DNA of 64,000 nt from Spirulina subsalsa PCC 9445 (GTDB lineage Bacteria; Cyanobacteriota; Cyanobacteriia; Cyanobacteriales; Spirulinaceae): assembly GCF_000314005.1 (NCBI RefSeq), contig NZ_JH980292.1, positions 4,807,794-4,871,793 of the forward strand. Reading direction: 5' to 3'. The notes below the pieces were generated by a model. It saw nothing but the letters and a program-made list of their open reading frames with translations. It searched no databases and was not told the origin of the DNA. A program made the translations under genes and the position numbers. Shown piece by piece: positions 42,925 to 50,774 of the stretch; within the stretch, counting starts at the first letter, position 1; every line of letters starts with the position of its first letter.

Positions 42925-43019
42925 CTGGAAAAGTAGTTGGGAGGATAGGTATTGTCTTGTTGATCACTCGCGAAAATGGCATATTAGCAAATACAGCCTT
43001 TACCTTAATTACTAAGGAC

Positions 43020-43172
43020 AGTGAGGGGTTGTGGTGCGGACTGTAGTCCGCTCCTTCAGCAGCAGATTGTACTCAATGTTATCGGTAAAAGCTGGATACA
43101 AAGCGAGTTGTTGGGTTTCGCTGGCGCTCCACCCAACCTACGGGGTTTTGATGACGGATTTTTTACCCCAAA
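43020..43172. repeat. Dispersed intergenic repeat with TTGGGT/ACCCAA palindrome
   Basis: GTTGGGTTTCGCTGGCGCTC and CACCCAACCTACGGGG (43109-43145) form a hairpin of a kind seen widely in cyanobacterial intergenic DNA. GTGCGGACTGTAGTCCGC (43033-43050) just before is another small palindrome. No gene here. Confidence 0.6.
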
Positions 43173-44519
43173 CTATAAGGCTCCGGCGGCGGTTTTATCT
43201 AGAATGCCTGAACCTAAATAAGTTGTGAGGTTAATAGTTTGTAAAACAGGTAAACCTCCCGCACCTTTGGGATAATCAATCACACTCACCGCACCATTCC
43301 CTTGTTTAATATTCCAGAAATTCTTGGGTTCTAATCCCAATAAATAACACAAAATCACTTTGTTAATGGCATCATGCGCTACCACTAAACCCACTTGAGG
43401 TTCAGGAGATTGACAAGCTTTTTCAATAATTTCTTGCCAAGCGACAATCGCCCGATCCCACACTTGTTGCAAGTTTTCCCCTTCTGGCATCTGTACGGTT
43501 TCTGGGCTAGTTTTCCACTCGTTGAGCAGTCCGGGAAATTCTGCCTCAATTTCAGACTCATATTTTCCTTCCCATAAACCATGTCCGATTTCTTCCAGTT
43601 GGGGATGGGTTTCTAGGGGAATGTTGGGATGATATTGTAGGATGATCTCGGCCGTTTCTTTGGGGCGCAACATGGGACTACTCACGGCAAAATCTAAATG
43701 AACCTCTTTGAGATAATCTGCCGCTTGTTGGGCTTGTGATTTGCCTTTTTCATTCAGGGGAATGTCCCGAGTGCCTTGGAAACGAGAAACGCGATTCCAT
43801 TCGGTTTCTCCGTGACGGACGAGGAGCAGACGGAGTTTATTGTGGGGAGGACGCGGGGAGGGTAAGGTAATCCCCATGTGGGAGACTTGATTTAAGGATT
43901 CCAGTTGTACAGTATCCCCCCAGTTACCTGTGAAGTTGAGGACGTTAATGGCACAGTTGGATTGCTGGATGGTGTGATAACGAGCGGGGGGGATACCAAT
44001 GGCACTCATGAGTAAACAGCGATTAATCCCGTTATGCGCCACGATTAGCAGGGTTTGCCCTTGGTGTTGGGAGAGGAGGGTTTGCCAGAAGGTTTGCGCT
44101 TGTTCGTAGAGGGAGAGAACGGGGTAGTGTTTCTGTTCTCCTTCGGGGGTGGAGAGGGTCATAAAAAATTCGTGGGGGCGCTCTTTCCAACAACGGTATC
44201 CGTCGGGGTCTTTTTGTCCCATTTCGCTTTTATGGAGGCCTTCCCAGTGGGGGAGGTCAATCTCTAATAAATGGGGGGAGGTTTGCAGCGCGGGGGGATT
44301 TTCGAGAGCAGAGGCGATGGTTTGCGCGGTTTGTGCGGCTCGTTGCAAGGGACTATGATAGATAGTATCGAGTTGGACTCCCTGGAGTGCTTGTGCAACT
44401 TTCAGCGCGTCTTGACGACCTTGTTCGGTTAAAACGGATTCATCACAACGCCCTTGAATGCGTTGTTGAGCGTTATAGGTACTTTGTCCATGACGGACAA
44501 TAATGACACGGGTAGCCAA
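43173..44519 (-). CDS. Two-domain histidine phosphatase (phosphoglycerate mutase family)
   Basis: 448 residues with two complete histidine phosphatase domains. Domain 1 starts VIIVRHGQSTYNAQQRIQGR and has its second His in LIVAHNGINR; domain 2 starts LLLVRHGETEWNRVSRFQGT with LVVAHDAINK. Each RHG His would carry the phospho group. The function may be phosphoglycerate mutase-like or a phosphosugar/protein phosphatase; sequence cannot decide. The open frame extends into the IS to 44726, but that part is the TnpB gene read in another frame; TTG 44519 with GGAGG nine bases upstream is the likely start. The IS ends 33 bases before it. Confidence 0.88.
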   Translation of the reverse strand: MATRVIIVRHGQSTYNAQQRIQGRCDESVLTEQGRQDALKVAQALQGVQLDTIYHSPLQRAAQTAQTIASALENPPALQTSPHLLEIDLPHWEGLHKSEMGQKDPDGYRCWKERPHEFFMTLSTPEGEQKHYPVLSLYEQAQTFWQTLLSQHQGQTLLIVAHNGINRCLLMSAIGIPPARYHTIQQSNCAINVLNFTGNWGDTVQLESLNQVSHMGITLPSPRPPHNKLRLLLVRHGETEWNRVSRFQGTRDIPLNEKGKSQAQQAADYLKEVHLDFAVSSPMLRPKETAEIILQYHPNIPLETHPQLEEIGHGLWEGKYESEIEAEFPGLLNEWKTSPETVQMPEGENLQQVWDRAIVAWQEIIEKACQSPEPQVGLVVAHDAINKVILCYLLGLEPKNFWNIKQGNGAVSVIDYPKGAGGLPVLQTINLTTYLGSGILDKTAAGAL

Positions 44520-44551
44520 CCTTTCTATCCTCCAATTGTATGGTTGCGGAA

Positions 44552-45908
44552 TTGAACCTCCCATCGCTGAAAGCGAGGGATTCCCATATAGACTCTTATC
44601 TAGACCGAAGTCCCCGACAGAACGCCATGACTGGGCTGTTTGACCACGGGCGCACCGACCGCAGTTAATCCACGCTGTTTTACTATCATTGAAGCAGCAA
44701 CATCCCGATCCACGGTGTAGCCACATTCAGAGCAAGAGTGAACCCTTTGAGAGAGTTCTTTCTTGCCAGTATGCGTTCCACATTCAGGACAAACTTGAGA
44801 GGTATAGTCTTTATTTACCTTGGCAAAATATGTATCCGTTTGAGAACAAACATATTCCAAAATAGTAAAGAATTGACCTAAACCCATGTCCAAGGATTGC
44901 TTACAGAATAGTCCCCTACTCCAAGCTGTGAAGTTAATATCTTCAACAAATACCATCCCGACTCCATCACAGAGTTGATGGGCTAACTTGAAATAGTAAT
45001 CCTTTCTTCTGTTGGCTACGGCTTCATGTAATAGAGCGATCCGATGCTGTAGTTTCTGCCATTTATTAGACCCTTTGTTTTTATTCCTAAGCCTTCTTTG
45101 TAGTAATTTAATCTTACGCCGTGCTTTATCTAAAAACTTCGGTCTAGGAAGAATCAAACCATCGGAAGTTGCCAGCATACTTTGAATCCCAACATCAATC
45201 CCCAAAGCGTGACCGTGAGGTATTGGGGTTGGGATATTAACATCAAGCTCAATTGCTACGTTGACATAGTAACCCGATGCTTTCTTGATTACTTGAACTT
45301 GTTTGATCTTAAAACCCTCTGGAATATCCCTTGATTTGACAAATTTAACTTCCCCCAATAGAGGCATCTTTAGCTTGTTCCCATTGACTTCAATTCTGCT
45401 ACTAACTAAATTAAAAGACTTCATGTTCCTCTTGAAGCGAGGAAAACCTAGTCCCTTGCTTTTCATGTCGTTAAACGCCCGCTCCAATTTCCGCAATGTT
45501 TGCTGCATCGCTTGGGCATTACCAGACTTAAGGAAATCGTTAGTCTTTTTAGCTTGGGTTAGATTGGCAGATTGAGTAGGGTAGTTAGGATATTCAAAGG
45601 GAGCAACAATATATTCAGAACGAATAGAGCAAGCGTTAACCTGACAACTACGACTGTTATACCAAAGCTTTCTTTGGGCCAAAGCATAGTTCCAAACAGA
45701 TTGGCAGACAGTTAAATTTAATTCGATCTTCTCTGTCTGCTCTTTGGTTGGAATTATCTTATAGTTGTAAGTAAGGTTAAGCATTCAATTCTTGCTCATT
45801 GTGACTAAGATTATAGCAGGATTTTACAGTTCGGGGTATGCTGTTGTAACATATCGTAATTCATCCCGTCGATAAAATCGAGGGTCTTCTTCCGACGATC
45901 AAGATAAT
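44552..45908 (-). mobile_element. IS200/IS605-type element, intact tnpB only (1357 bp)
   Basis: Boundaries come from comparison with the deleted copy at 12985-13787: identity begins at TTGAACCTCCCATCGC (44552) and ends at GACGATCAAGATAAT (45908). The right-end hairpin is CATCGCTGAAAGCGAGGG; the left-end hairpin is CGTCGATAAAATCGA. tnpB is intact and there is no tnpA. The sequence directly beyond the right end, which would form the guide part of the RNA, differs between the two copies. Confidence 0.88.
44600..45784 (-). CDS. tnpB: TnpB RNA-guided endonuclease, IS200/IS605 family
   Basis: 394 residues. RuvC-like residues: Asp in ALGIDVGIQSM, Glu in MVFVEDINFTAW, Asp in VDRDVAASMIV. The zinc ribbon reads CPEC...CSEC. 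N-terminal region MLNLTYNYKIIPTKEQTEKIELNL is the helix-turn-helix part. All catalytic positions are intact. A 200-residue version with both internal deletions is at 13061-13663, with nearly identical flanks, so the family has moved recently. The gene points toward the histidine phosphatase gene downstream. Confidence 0.94.
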   Translation of the reverse strand: MLNLTYNYKIIPTKEQTEKIELNLTVCQSVWNYALAQRKLWYNSRSCQVNACSIRSEYIVAPFEYPNYPTQSANLTQAKKTNDFLKSGNAQAMQQTLRKLERAFNDMKSKGLGFPRFKRNMKSFNLVSSRIEVNGNKLKMPLLGEVKFVKSRDIPEGFKIKQVQVIKKASGYYVNVAIELDVNIPTPIPHGHALGIDVGIQSMLATSDGLILPRPKFLDKARRKIKLLQRRLRNKNKGSNKWQKLQHRIALLHEAVANRRKDYYFKLAHQLCDGVGMVFVEDINFTAWSRGLFCKQSLDMGLGQFFTILEYVCSQTDTYFAKVNKDYTSQVCPECGTHTGKKELSQRVHSCSECGYTVDRDVAASMIVKQRGLTAVGAPVVKQPSHGVLSGTSV

Positions 45909-46080
45909 CCCAAGGGATGGGCGTTGATGGGTTTAGGATCAATGCACATTGATCTATTTTAGCTCAGGTGACGTTTTCTCCTGACCAATCAAAGATTCTG
46001 CCGGGAGATTCAAAAGAGACTGATTAGGTCAACTGGTTATTTTTTTTAAAAAAGTTTTTACTCTAAGCTCACAAGCCCCC

Positions 46081-46123
46081 CTAAAAAATGCCTAGAATTG
46101 CATTTGAACACCAATTCTAGGCA
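46081..46123 (-). terminator. Rho-independent terminator of petD
   Basis: On the minus strand TGCCTAGAATTG pairs perfectly with CAATTCTAGGCA (12 bp) around an 11-base loop and is followed by TTTTTTAG. It starts 24 bases after the petD stop. Confidence 0.88.
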
Positions 46124-46146
46124 CTTAACGTTAATGGGGATAAACC

Positions 46147-46629
46147 TTAGAACAAACCCAAGGTTAAAGATTCAGCAATGGGGAATGTCGCACCCGCACC
46201 TAACCAGAGGGTGATAGCTGTCCCGGCTAAGAAAATCACCATCGCCACAGGACGACGGAAGGGGTTTTGGAACTTGTTCACATTTTCAATAAAGGGAACC
46301 AGAATCAACCCTAAAGGAATGCTGGACATCGCCGCAATCCCTAGTAATTTGTTGGGGACAATGCGCAAAATTTGGAAGGTGGGGTATAAATACCACTCCG
46401 GCAGAATTTCCAAAGGAGTCGCAAAAGGATTAGCAGGTTCACCCACCATAGCGGGATCTAAAACAGCTAACCCAATACACAAGGCAATAGTGGCCATGAT
46501 GCAGATGGGGAACACATACAGCAAATCATTAGGCCAAGCCAGTTCGCCGTAGGTGTTGTGACCCATCCCTTTGGCAATTTTGGCGCGGACAACCGGATTA
46601 TTTAAGTCCGGCTTTTTTAAGTTGGACAT
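46147..46629 (-). CDS. petD: Cytochrome b6f complex subunit IV
   Basis: 160 residues, the standard length. PetD is the 17-kDa subunit IV that with PetB forms the core of the b6f complex in the thylakoid membrane and shapes the quinol-oxidising site. Seen: [21 protein letters not shown] at the N-terminus, [13 protein letters not shown] (the PEWY motif of the Qo site) and three membrane helices. It follows petB by 151 bases on the same strand, the usual petBD order, and ends in a strong terminator. Confidence 0.98.
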   Translation of the reverse strand: MSNLKKPDLNNPVVRAKIAKGMGHNTYGELAWPNDLLYVFPICIMATIALCIGLAVLDPAMVGEPANPFATPLEILPEWYLYPTFQILRIVPNKLLGIAAMSSIPLGLILVPFIENVNKFQNPFRRPVAMVIFLAGTAITLWLGAGATFPIAESLTLGLF

Positions 46630-46780
46630 GGTGAAAAATTGCTCCTTAAACCGTATCGTTATTGAGAACTAGCCCATTGAGACTATGAATCAGGACGAAG
46701 CTATAAGAATTGATTTGATTTTACTCAATCTCCCAGTGAATCAATCGTCCTTGTTATAGGATTTAACAAGATTTCTGGAT

Positions 46781-47449
46781 TTAGAGGGGGCCAGAAATGC
46801 CTTGTTTGCGAATCATCAGGAAGTGCGCCAACATGAAGACGGCAATCATCCAAGGCAGAACGAAGGTATGTAAGCTATAAAAACGGCTTAGGGTGGCTTG
46901 TCCGACGGAAGCACCACCGCGCATCAGTTCAACCAGTTGATCTCCGACTACAGGAATGGCCGCAGGTACACCAGACACAATATTAACCGCCCAGTAACCT
47001 ACTTGGTCCCAAGGGAGGGAGTAACCTGTCACGCCGAAAGAAACGGTGATGACTGCCATTACAACCCCTGTCACCCAGGTTAATTCGCGGGGACGTTTGA
47101 ATCCTCCGGTGAGGTAGACGCGGAAGACGTGCAGGATCATCATTAAGACCATCATGCTGGCGGACCAACGGTGAACGGAACGAATCAACCAGCCAAAGTT
47201 TACATCGGTCATGATGTATTGAACGGAGTTGAAGGCTTCTGTTACCGTGGGACGGTAGTAGAAGGTCATGGCGAAACCCGTGGCAAACTGGATGACAAAA
47301 CAAACGAGGGTGATTCCCCCAAGACAGTAGAAGATGTTCACATGAGGGGGAACATATTTACTGGTAATGTCATCCTCAAGTGCTTGCACATCGAGGCGTT
47401 CTTGAAACCATTGATAAACTTTTGAGTCTCTTGCTTGCTTAGTAAACAT
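46781..47449 (-). CDS. petB: Cytochrome b6
   Basis: 222 residues, matching other cyanobacteria when the ATG at 47449 ([15 protein letters not shown]) is used; an upstream in-frame start at 47494 would add 15 unlikely residues. Four helices carry the haem-ligand His in [23 protein letters not shown] and [12 protein letters not shown] ... [10 protein letters not shown]. Cys42 in [10 protein letters not shown] is the residue that binds haem c-i covalently. PetB moves electrons from plastoquinol across the thylakoid membrane. Divergent from ctpA, with a 685-base region full of repeats between them. Confidence 0.98.
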   Translation of the reverse strand: MFTKQARDSKVYQWFQERLDVQALEDDITSKYVPPHVNIFYCLGGITLVCFVIQFATGFAMTFYYRPTVTEAFNSVQYIMTDVNFGWLIRSVHRWSASMMVLMMILHVFRVYLTGGFKRPRELTWVTGVVMAVITVSFGVTGYSLPWDQVGYWAVNIVSGVPAAIPVVGDQLVELMRGGASVGQATLSRFYSLHTFVLPWMIAVFMLAHFLMIRKQGISGPL

Positions 47450-47850
47450 GAAGCCAGTATTCCTAGGGCAATAAAAAGATTGTGTTACGGTCAAGTCCAG
47501 TCAGGACTGGATGGTAAAACGTTAAAGATGGAGGGCAAGGGTCTACTTTAATTTGGGTCAAGTAGAGTTTTCTGAATGTCCTCTTTAAAAAATGTAACAT
47601 GAAACCTAGACAGGAGATTGTGGCCGAGGTCTAATCTTGACAAGTTAAGGCTCAACGTTCGGGAGTCGGGAGTCGGGAGTCGGGAGTCGGGAAAATGCGG
47701 TTGTGTCCAAAATTAGGGAACTCTTAACGGGGAACAGTTCGACTAGGCTCACTGACCACAGGGAACAGGGGAGTCGGGAAAATGCGGTTGTGTCCAAAAT
47801 TAGGGAACTCTTAACGGGGAATAGGGAACAGGGCGGTATATATAACGATT
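47450..47850. repeat. petB upstream region and repeat block
   Basis: Bases 47450-47630 should hold the petB promoter. From 47656 heptamers (GGGAGTC four times) lead into a 50-base segment starting GGGAAAATGCGGTTGTGTCC that occurs twice, at 47689 and 47776, an 87-base direct repeat. AATCTTGACAAGTTAAG at 47633 is shared with 56286. No gene is seen. Confidence 0.7.
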
Positions 47851-47854
47851 AATT

Positions 47855-48017
47855 AGGGTCTGCTGAACAACACGCCTATGCTAGGCTCAACAAGGGAACA
47901 GGGAACTCTTAACAGGGAACAGATCATCTAAAACTGGCACGATTGCCTATTCCCGACTCCCGATTCCCGACTCCCGACTCCCGATTCCCCAACTCTCGGA
48001 CTTATTCAGCAAGCCCT
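47855..48017. mobile_element. Miniature inverted-repeat element, copy 2 (163 bp)
   Basis: Ends are AGGGTCTGCTGAACAA and TTATTCAGCAAGCCCT; AATT flanks both sides (47851-47854 and 48018-48021), a 4-bp target duplication different from that of copy 1. Internal ATGCTAGGCTCAACAAGGG and the last 40 bases match copy 1 (24302-24532), while the middle is shorter, so the copies differ by heptamer number. It lies 117 bases before the ctpA start. Confidence 0.85.
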
Positions 48018-48134
48018 AATTAAACTTGTGATGGGCAACTGATGACAGGCTTTGCACCCCGACAACCTTTCCCCTCCTTTCTCTCATGATTAAGTATTAT
48101 AAGGACTGAGGTTAAATTTTCGATCACATCACTC

Positions 48135-49412
48135 ATGGGAAAACGAGGTTTTTGGGTTGGACTGTTCATCAGTGTAACGTTTGTGTTGTTCTGGTTGGGG
48201 GGAATGCCCCAAGCGGCGGCATTTACAGAGGATCAGAAGGTGTTCCTCCAAGCTTGGCGGATTGTGAATCAGGCTTATTTGGATGAGCAGTTTAATGGTC
48301 AAAACTGGTGGTTACTGCGCCAGAAGATCCTGCGGCGACATTTTGACGATCGAGAGGAGACGTATCAGGCGATTGAGGAGATGTTGCGGACATTGGATGA
48401 TCCCTTTACTCGTTTGTTGCGACCGGAACAGTATCGCAGTTTACAGGTGAGTACCTCTGGGGAGTTGTCGGGGGTGGGGTTACAGATTGACCTGAATCCA
48501 GAAACCCATCAGTTGGAGGTGGTGGCTCCGATTGCGGGATCTCCGGCGGCGGCGGTGGGGATTCAAGCGGGGGATTTAATCTTGGCGATTGATGGGGTGC
48601 CGACGGGCAATATGGCGCTGGATGATGCGGCTATGCGGATGCGGGGGAAAACGGGAACTCATGTGAGTTTAACGGTTGAACGGCCTGGGCAGTCGGGACA
48701 ACGGACTTATGAGATTCGGCGCGATCGCATTGAATTAAATCCCGTGTATGCTCGTTTAGATGAGGAGACGGCAACCGTCCCCATTGGCTATGTGCGTTTG
48801 TCTCAGTTTAGTGCCAATGCCACGCAGGAATTAAAAAATGCGATCGCCCAACTCACGAAACAAGGGGCCCAAGGTTTTATTCTAGACCTGCGCAACAATC
48901 CCGGCGGCCTCCTACAAGCGGGGGTAGATATTGCCCGTTTGTGGCTGAATGACAGCACCATTGTCTATACCGTGAACCGTCAGGGAATGTTAGATAGTTT
49001 TGACGCAGAACACAACGCCCTCACTGATGCGCCTTTAGTGGTCTTGGTCAATCAAGGCACGGCCAGCGCCAGCGAGATTTTGGCCGGAGCCCTACAAGAC
49101 AATCACCGCGCTCAGTTAGTGGGAGAAAAAACCTTTGGCAAGGGGTTGATTCAATCCCTCTTCGAGTTGCCCGATGATTCAGGATTAGCGGTTACGGTGG
49201 CGAAATACGAAACCCCCAATCATAAGGATATTCACAAGTTGGGGATTATGCCGGATCAAGTGGTACATCAAGACCCGATTCTCTTAGATGAGGTGGGAAC
49301 GGAGGTCGATTTACAATATCAGGCCGCTATTCAGTTATTGAGTCCTCTGGCATCTCAGGGGTCCCCGATTGTACAGAATGGCCTCAACTCTCTCCGGGCC
49401 ATTCATCCATGA
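48135..49412 (+). CDS. ctpA: Carboxyl-terminal processing protease
   Basis: 425 residues. A signal peptide (1-31, PQAAAF) exports it to the thylakoid lumen or periplasm. A PDZ domain (about 105-185; GVGLQIDLNPETHQLEVVAPIAGSPAAAVGIQAGD) precedes the S41 protease domain with the Ser-Lys dyad: Ser311 in QGTASASEILAG and Lys336 in GEKTFGKGLIQ, 25 residues apart as in known CtpA. CtpA trims the C-terminus of photosystem II protein D1 so that the manganese cluster can assemble. The 3' end overlaps the opposite RNase III-like gene by 29 bases. Confidence 0.95.
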   Translation: MGKRGFWVGLFISVTFVLFWLGGMPQAAAFTEDQKVFLQAWRIVNQAYLDEQFNGQNWWLLRQKILRRHFDDREETYQAIEEMLRTLDDPFTRLLRPEQYRSLQVSTSGELSGVGLQIDLNPETHQLEVVAPIAGSPAAAVGIQAGDLILAIDGVPTGNMALDDAAMRMRGKTGTHVSLTVERPGQSGQRTYEIRRDRIELNPVYARLDEETATVPIGYVRLSQFSANATQELKNAIAQLTKQGAQGFILDLRNNPGGLLQAGVDIARLWLNDSTIVYTVNRQGMLDSFDAEHNALTDAPLVVLVNQGTASASEILAGALQDNHRAQLVGEKTFGKGLIQSLFELPDDSGLAVTVAKYETPNHKDIHKLGIMPDQVVHQDPILLDEVGTEVDLQYQAAIQLLSPLASQGSPIVQNGLNSLRAIHP

Positions 49413-50319
49413 GTTCATGAAAACGCTCTCGCCCGGCTTGATAATCTTTACTGGCATAGCCCAACACCGTGCGGATAATCCACTTTTGCGGATGTTGGTC
49501 TTGCAGGAGTTGGGCGATCGCACGACGTAAGAGTTCCTCCTCATCCAGAAACTCGCTTACAAACCAGTCTCGCGTCTCGTTGAAGGCTGTCCGGGGGTTC
49601 TCTTGATACAAAGCCTCATAAACCTCCCCCACCTGTTGTTTAAAGCCCTTTTTCGTCTCACTCTGTAACTTGTCCTTATAGCCAGCAATAGCCCCTTTAC
49701 TCAAGAGATCCTTCTGAAAACTCTGGTAACGTTTCGCGGGAACACCGGGGAGACGGTGATAAAGATAATCGGCCGCGATCGCATTTAACACCAACGTCCC
49801 CAAAAACTTCACCTGCGTTAGCCCATCCACCCGTTCCGTCTCATCCTTAAGATAACGTTCTAATAATGGAGCGATCAAGTGTTTTTCCAGCCAGTGACTG
49901 GTTTGAGCAAATCCCCGATCCAGTTGAATCGCCCCCACCAAAGCATAAAATCCATCTACAAAGGGATTATCCTGTTTTTGCCGTAAAATCGCCCGCTTTT
50001 CCGTCAAGACTAAGAAGGGGTAGGCATCCCCTAAACCTAACTGAAACCAGACTTTCGTTAAGCGATCCGGTTCCGTCAACTTCCCCAACAAGCCCTTATA
50101 ATTGGCCACTTGGAGATAAGGACAGCGATGATAGAGATAATCTGCGATCGCCCCTTGGGTAATCATCCCCCCCAACACCACCAAACGCTCGTTATTCTCC
50201 TCGGGTGCATTAATCTGTTTCGCATAGGAGGGATGACTCAACGCCAAAAACAGCCCCTCGGGATGTTTAAACTTCAGACTAATTTTCTCTTCTACTGGGG
50301 TAGGATTCCAGTCCATCAT
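49384..50319 (-). CDS. RNase III-domain-like protein with lost catalytic residues
   Basis: 311 residues. The first part matches RNase III layout: LALSHPSYAKQ (like THxSY) and NERLVVLGGMITQGAIADYLYHR, where the standard text is NERLEFLGDAVL; then DGFYALVGAIQLDRG in place of DxFEALIGAIYLD. The Asp of LGD is Gly and the two Glu positions are Val and Tyr, so metal binding should fail. A second similar stretch LNAIAADYLYHRLPG follows. No double-stranded RNA-binding domain is apparent. It may bind RNA without cutting it. Its 3' end overlaps ctpA by 29 bases, tail to tail. Confidence 0.75.
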   Translation of the reverse strand: MMDWNPTPVEEKISLKFKHPEGLFLALSHPSYAKQINAPEENNERLVVLGGMITQGAIADYLYHRCPYLQVANYKGLLGKLTEPDRLTKVWFQLGLGDAYPFLVLTEKRAILRQKQDNPFVDGFYALVGAIQLDRGFAQTSHWLEKHLIAPLLERYLKDETERVDGLTQVKFLGTLVLNAIAADYLYHRLPGVPAKRYQSFQKDLLSKGAIAGYKDKLQSETKKGFKQQVGEVYEALYQENPRTAFNETRDWFVSEFLDEEELLRRAIAQLLQDQHPQKWIIRTVLGYASKDYQAGRERFHELMDEWPGES

Positions 50320-50774
50320 GATGTTTAGGGATTAAGGGGTGCGCTTTAGCCTACATTCTAACGCTGAACCAGTCCGTTCAGAGATCCGTTCCCAGCAAAC
50401 CCCCACAAATTGCGATAGCATTTAACAAAAATGTTGCGGAATTCCCTTTCCTCGCTTGCAGGGAGGGGATGGATAGCAACCCAGCAATATACTGAGCGAC
50501 AGCGAATCCATGCTAAGATAAATATATCTTGACCACTAACTCCCAAAGCGAAAACCAAGCTAAAAAGGGCTGTGTTGCAAGAGAAAATTTGGGTCTTAGG
50601 AACTAGGACTTCTGCCTAGGGAGGGAAGATAAGACTCGCTATATTTCGGTATAGAAAGCACTTCCCATTGAATCAGGAAGCCCCATCCTCGCGCCTAGGC
50701 AGGGTGGGGTAGTTCACGCTGTATGTTTTCCCGCCCCCTAAATTCAAAGGTTTTCCTACTTCTGCGAAGTTTTC
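50320..50774. other. Intergenic region with solitary IS end
   Basis: 455 bases between divergent genes. TTCCCTTTCCTCGCTTGCAG and GGAGGGGATGG form a hairpin near 50442-50472. At 50676-50719 lies a copy of the right-end hairpin of the TnpB element at 27831 (GGAAGCCCC...GGGGTAGTTCACGC). No gene or RNA is evident; promoters for both flanking genes must be here. Confidence 0.5.
50676..50719 (+). mobile_element. Solitary right end of the 27831-type TnpB element
   Basis: GGAAGCCCCATCCTCGCGCC and AGGCAGGGTGGGGTAGTTCACGC fold as a stem; both edges match 27824-27860 (GGAAGCCCC and GGGGTAGTTCACGC) while the stem interior differs. No tnpB is attached. It lies 56 bases upstream of the ABC exporter gene. 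Confidence 0.6.

Noticed and set aside
44520..44726. Longer start for the histidine phosphatase gene inside the IS element
   Set aside because: These 69 codons are the tnpB 3' end and IS right end read in another frame; the same residues (SKTAWINCGRCARGQ) appear in the deleted IS copy at 13061. TTG 44519 with GGAGG upstream is better.
47450..47494. Fifteen extra residues at the N-terminus of PetB
   Set aside because: They match no PetB; the ATG at 47449 gives the standard 222 residues.
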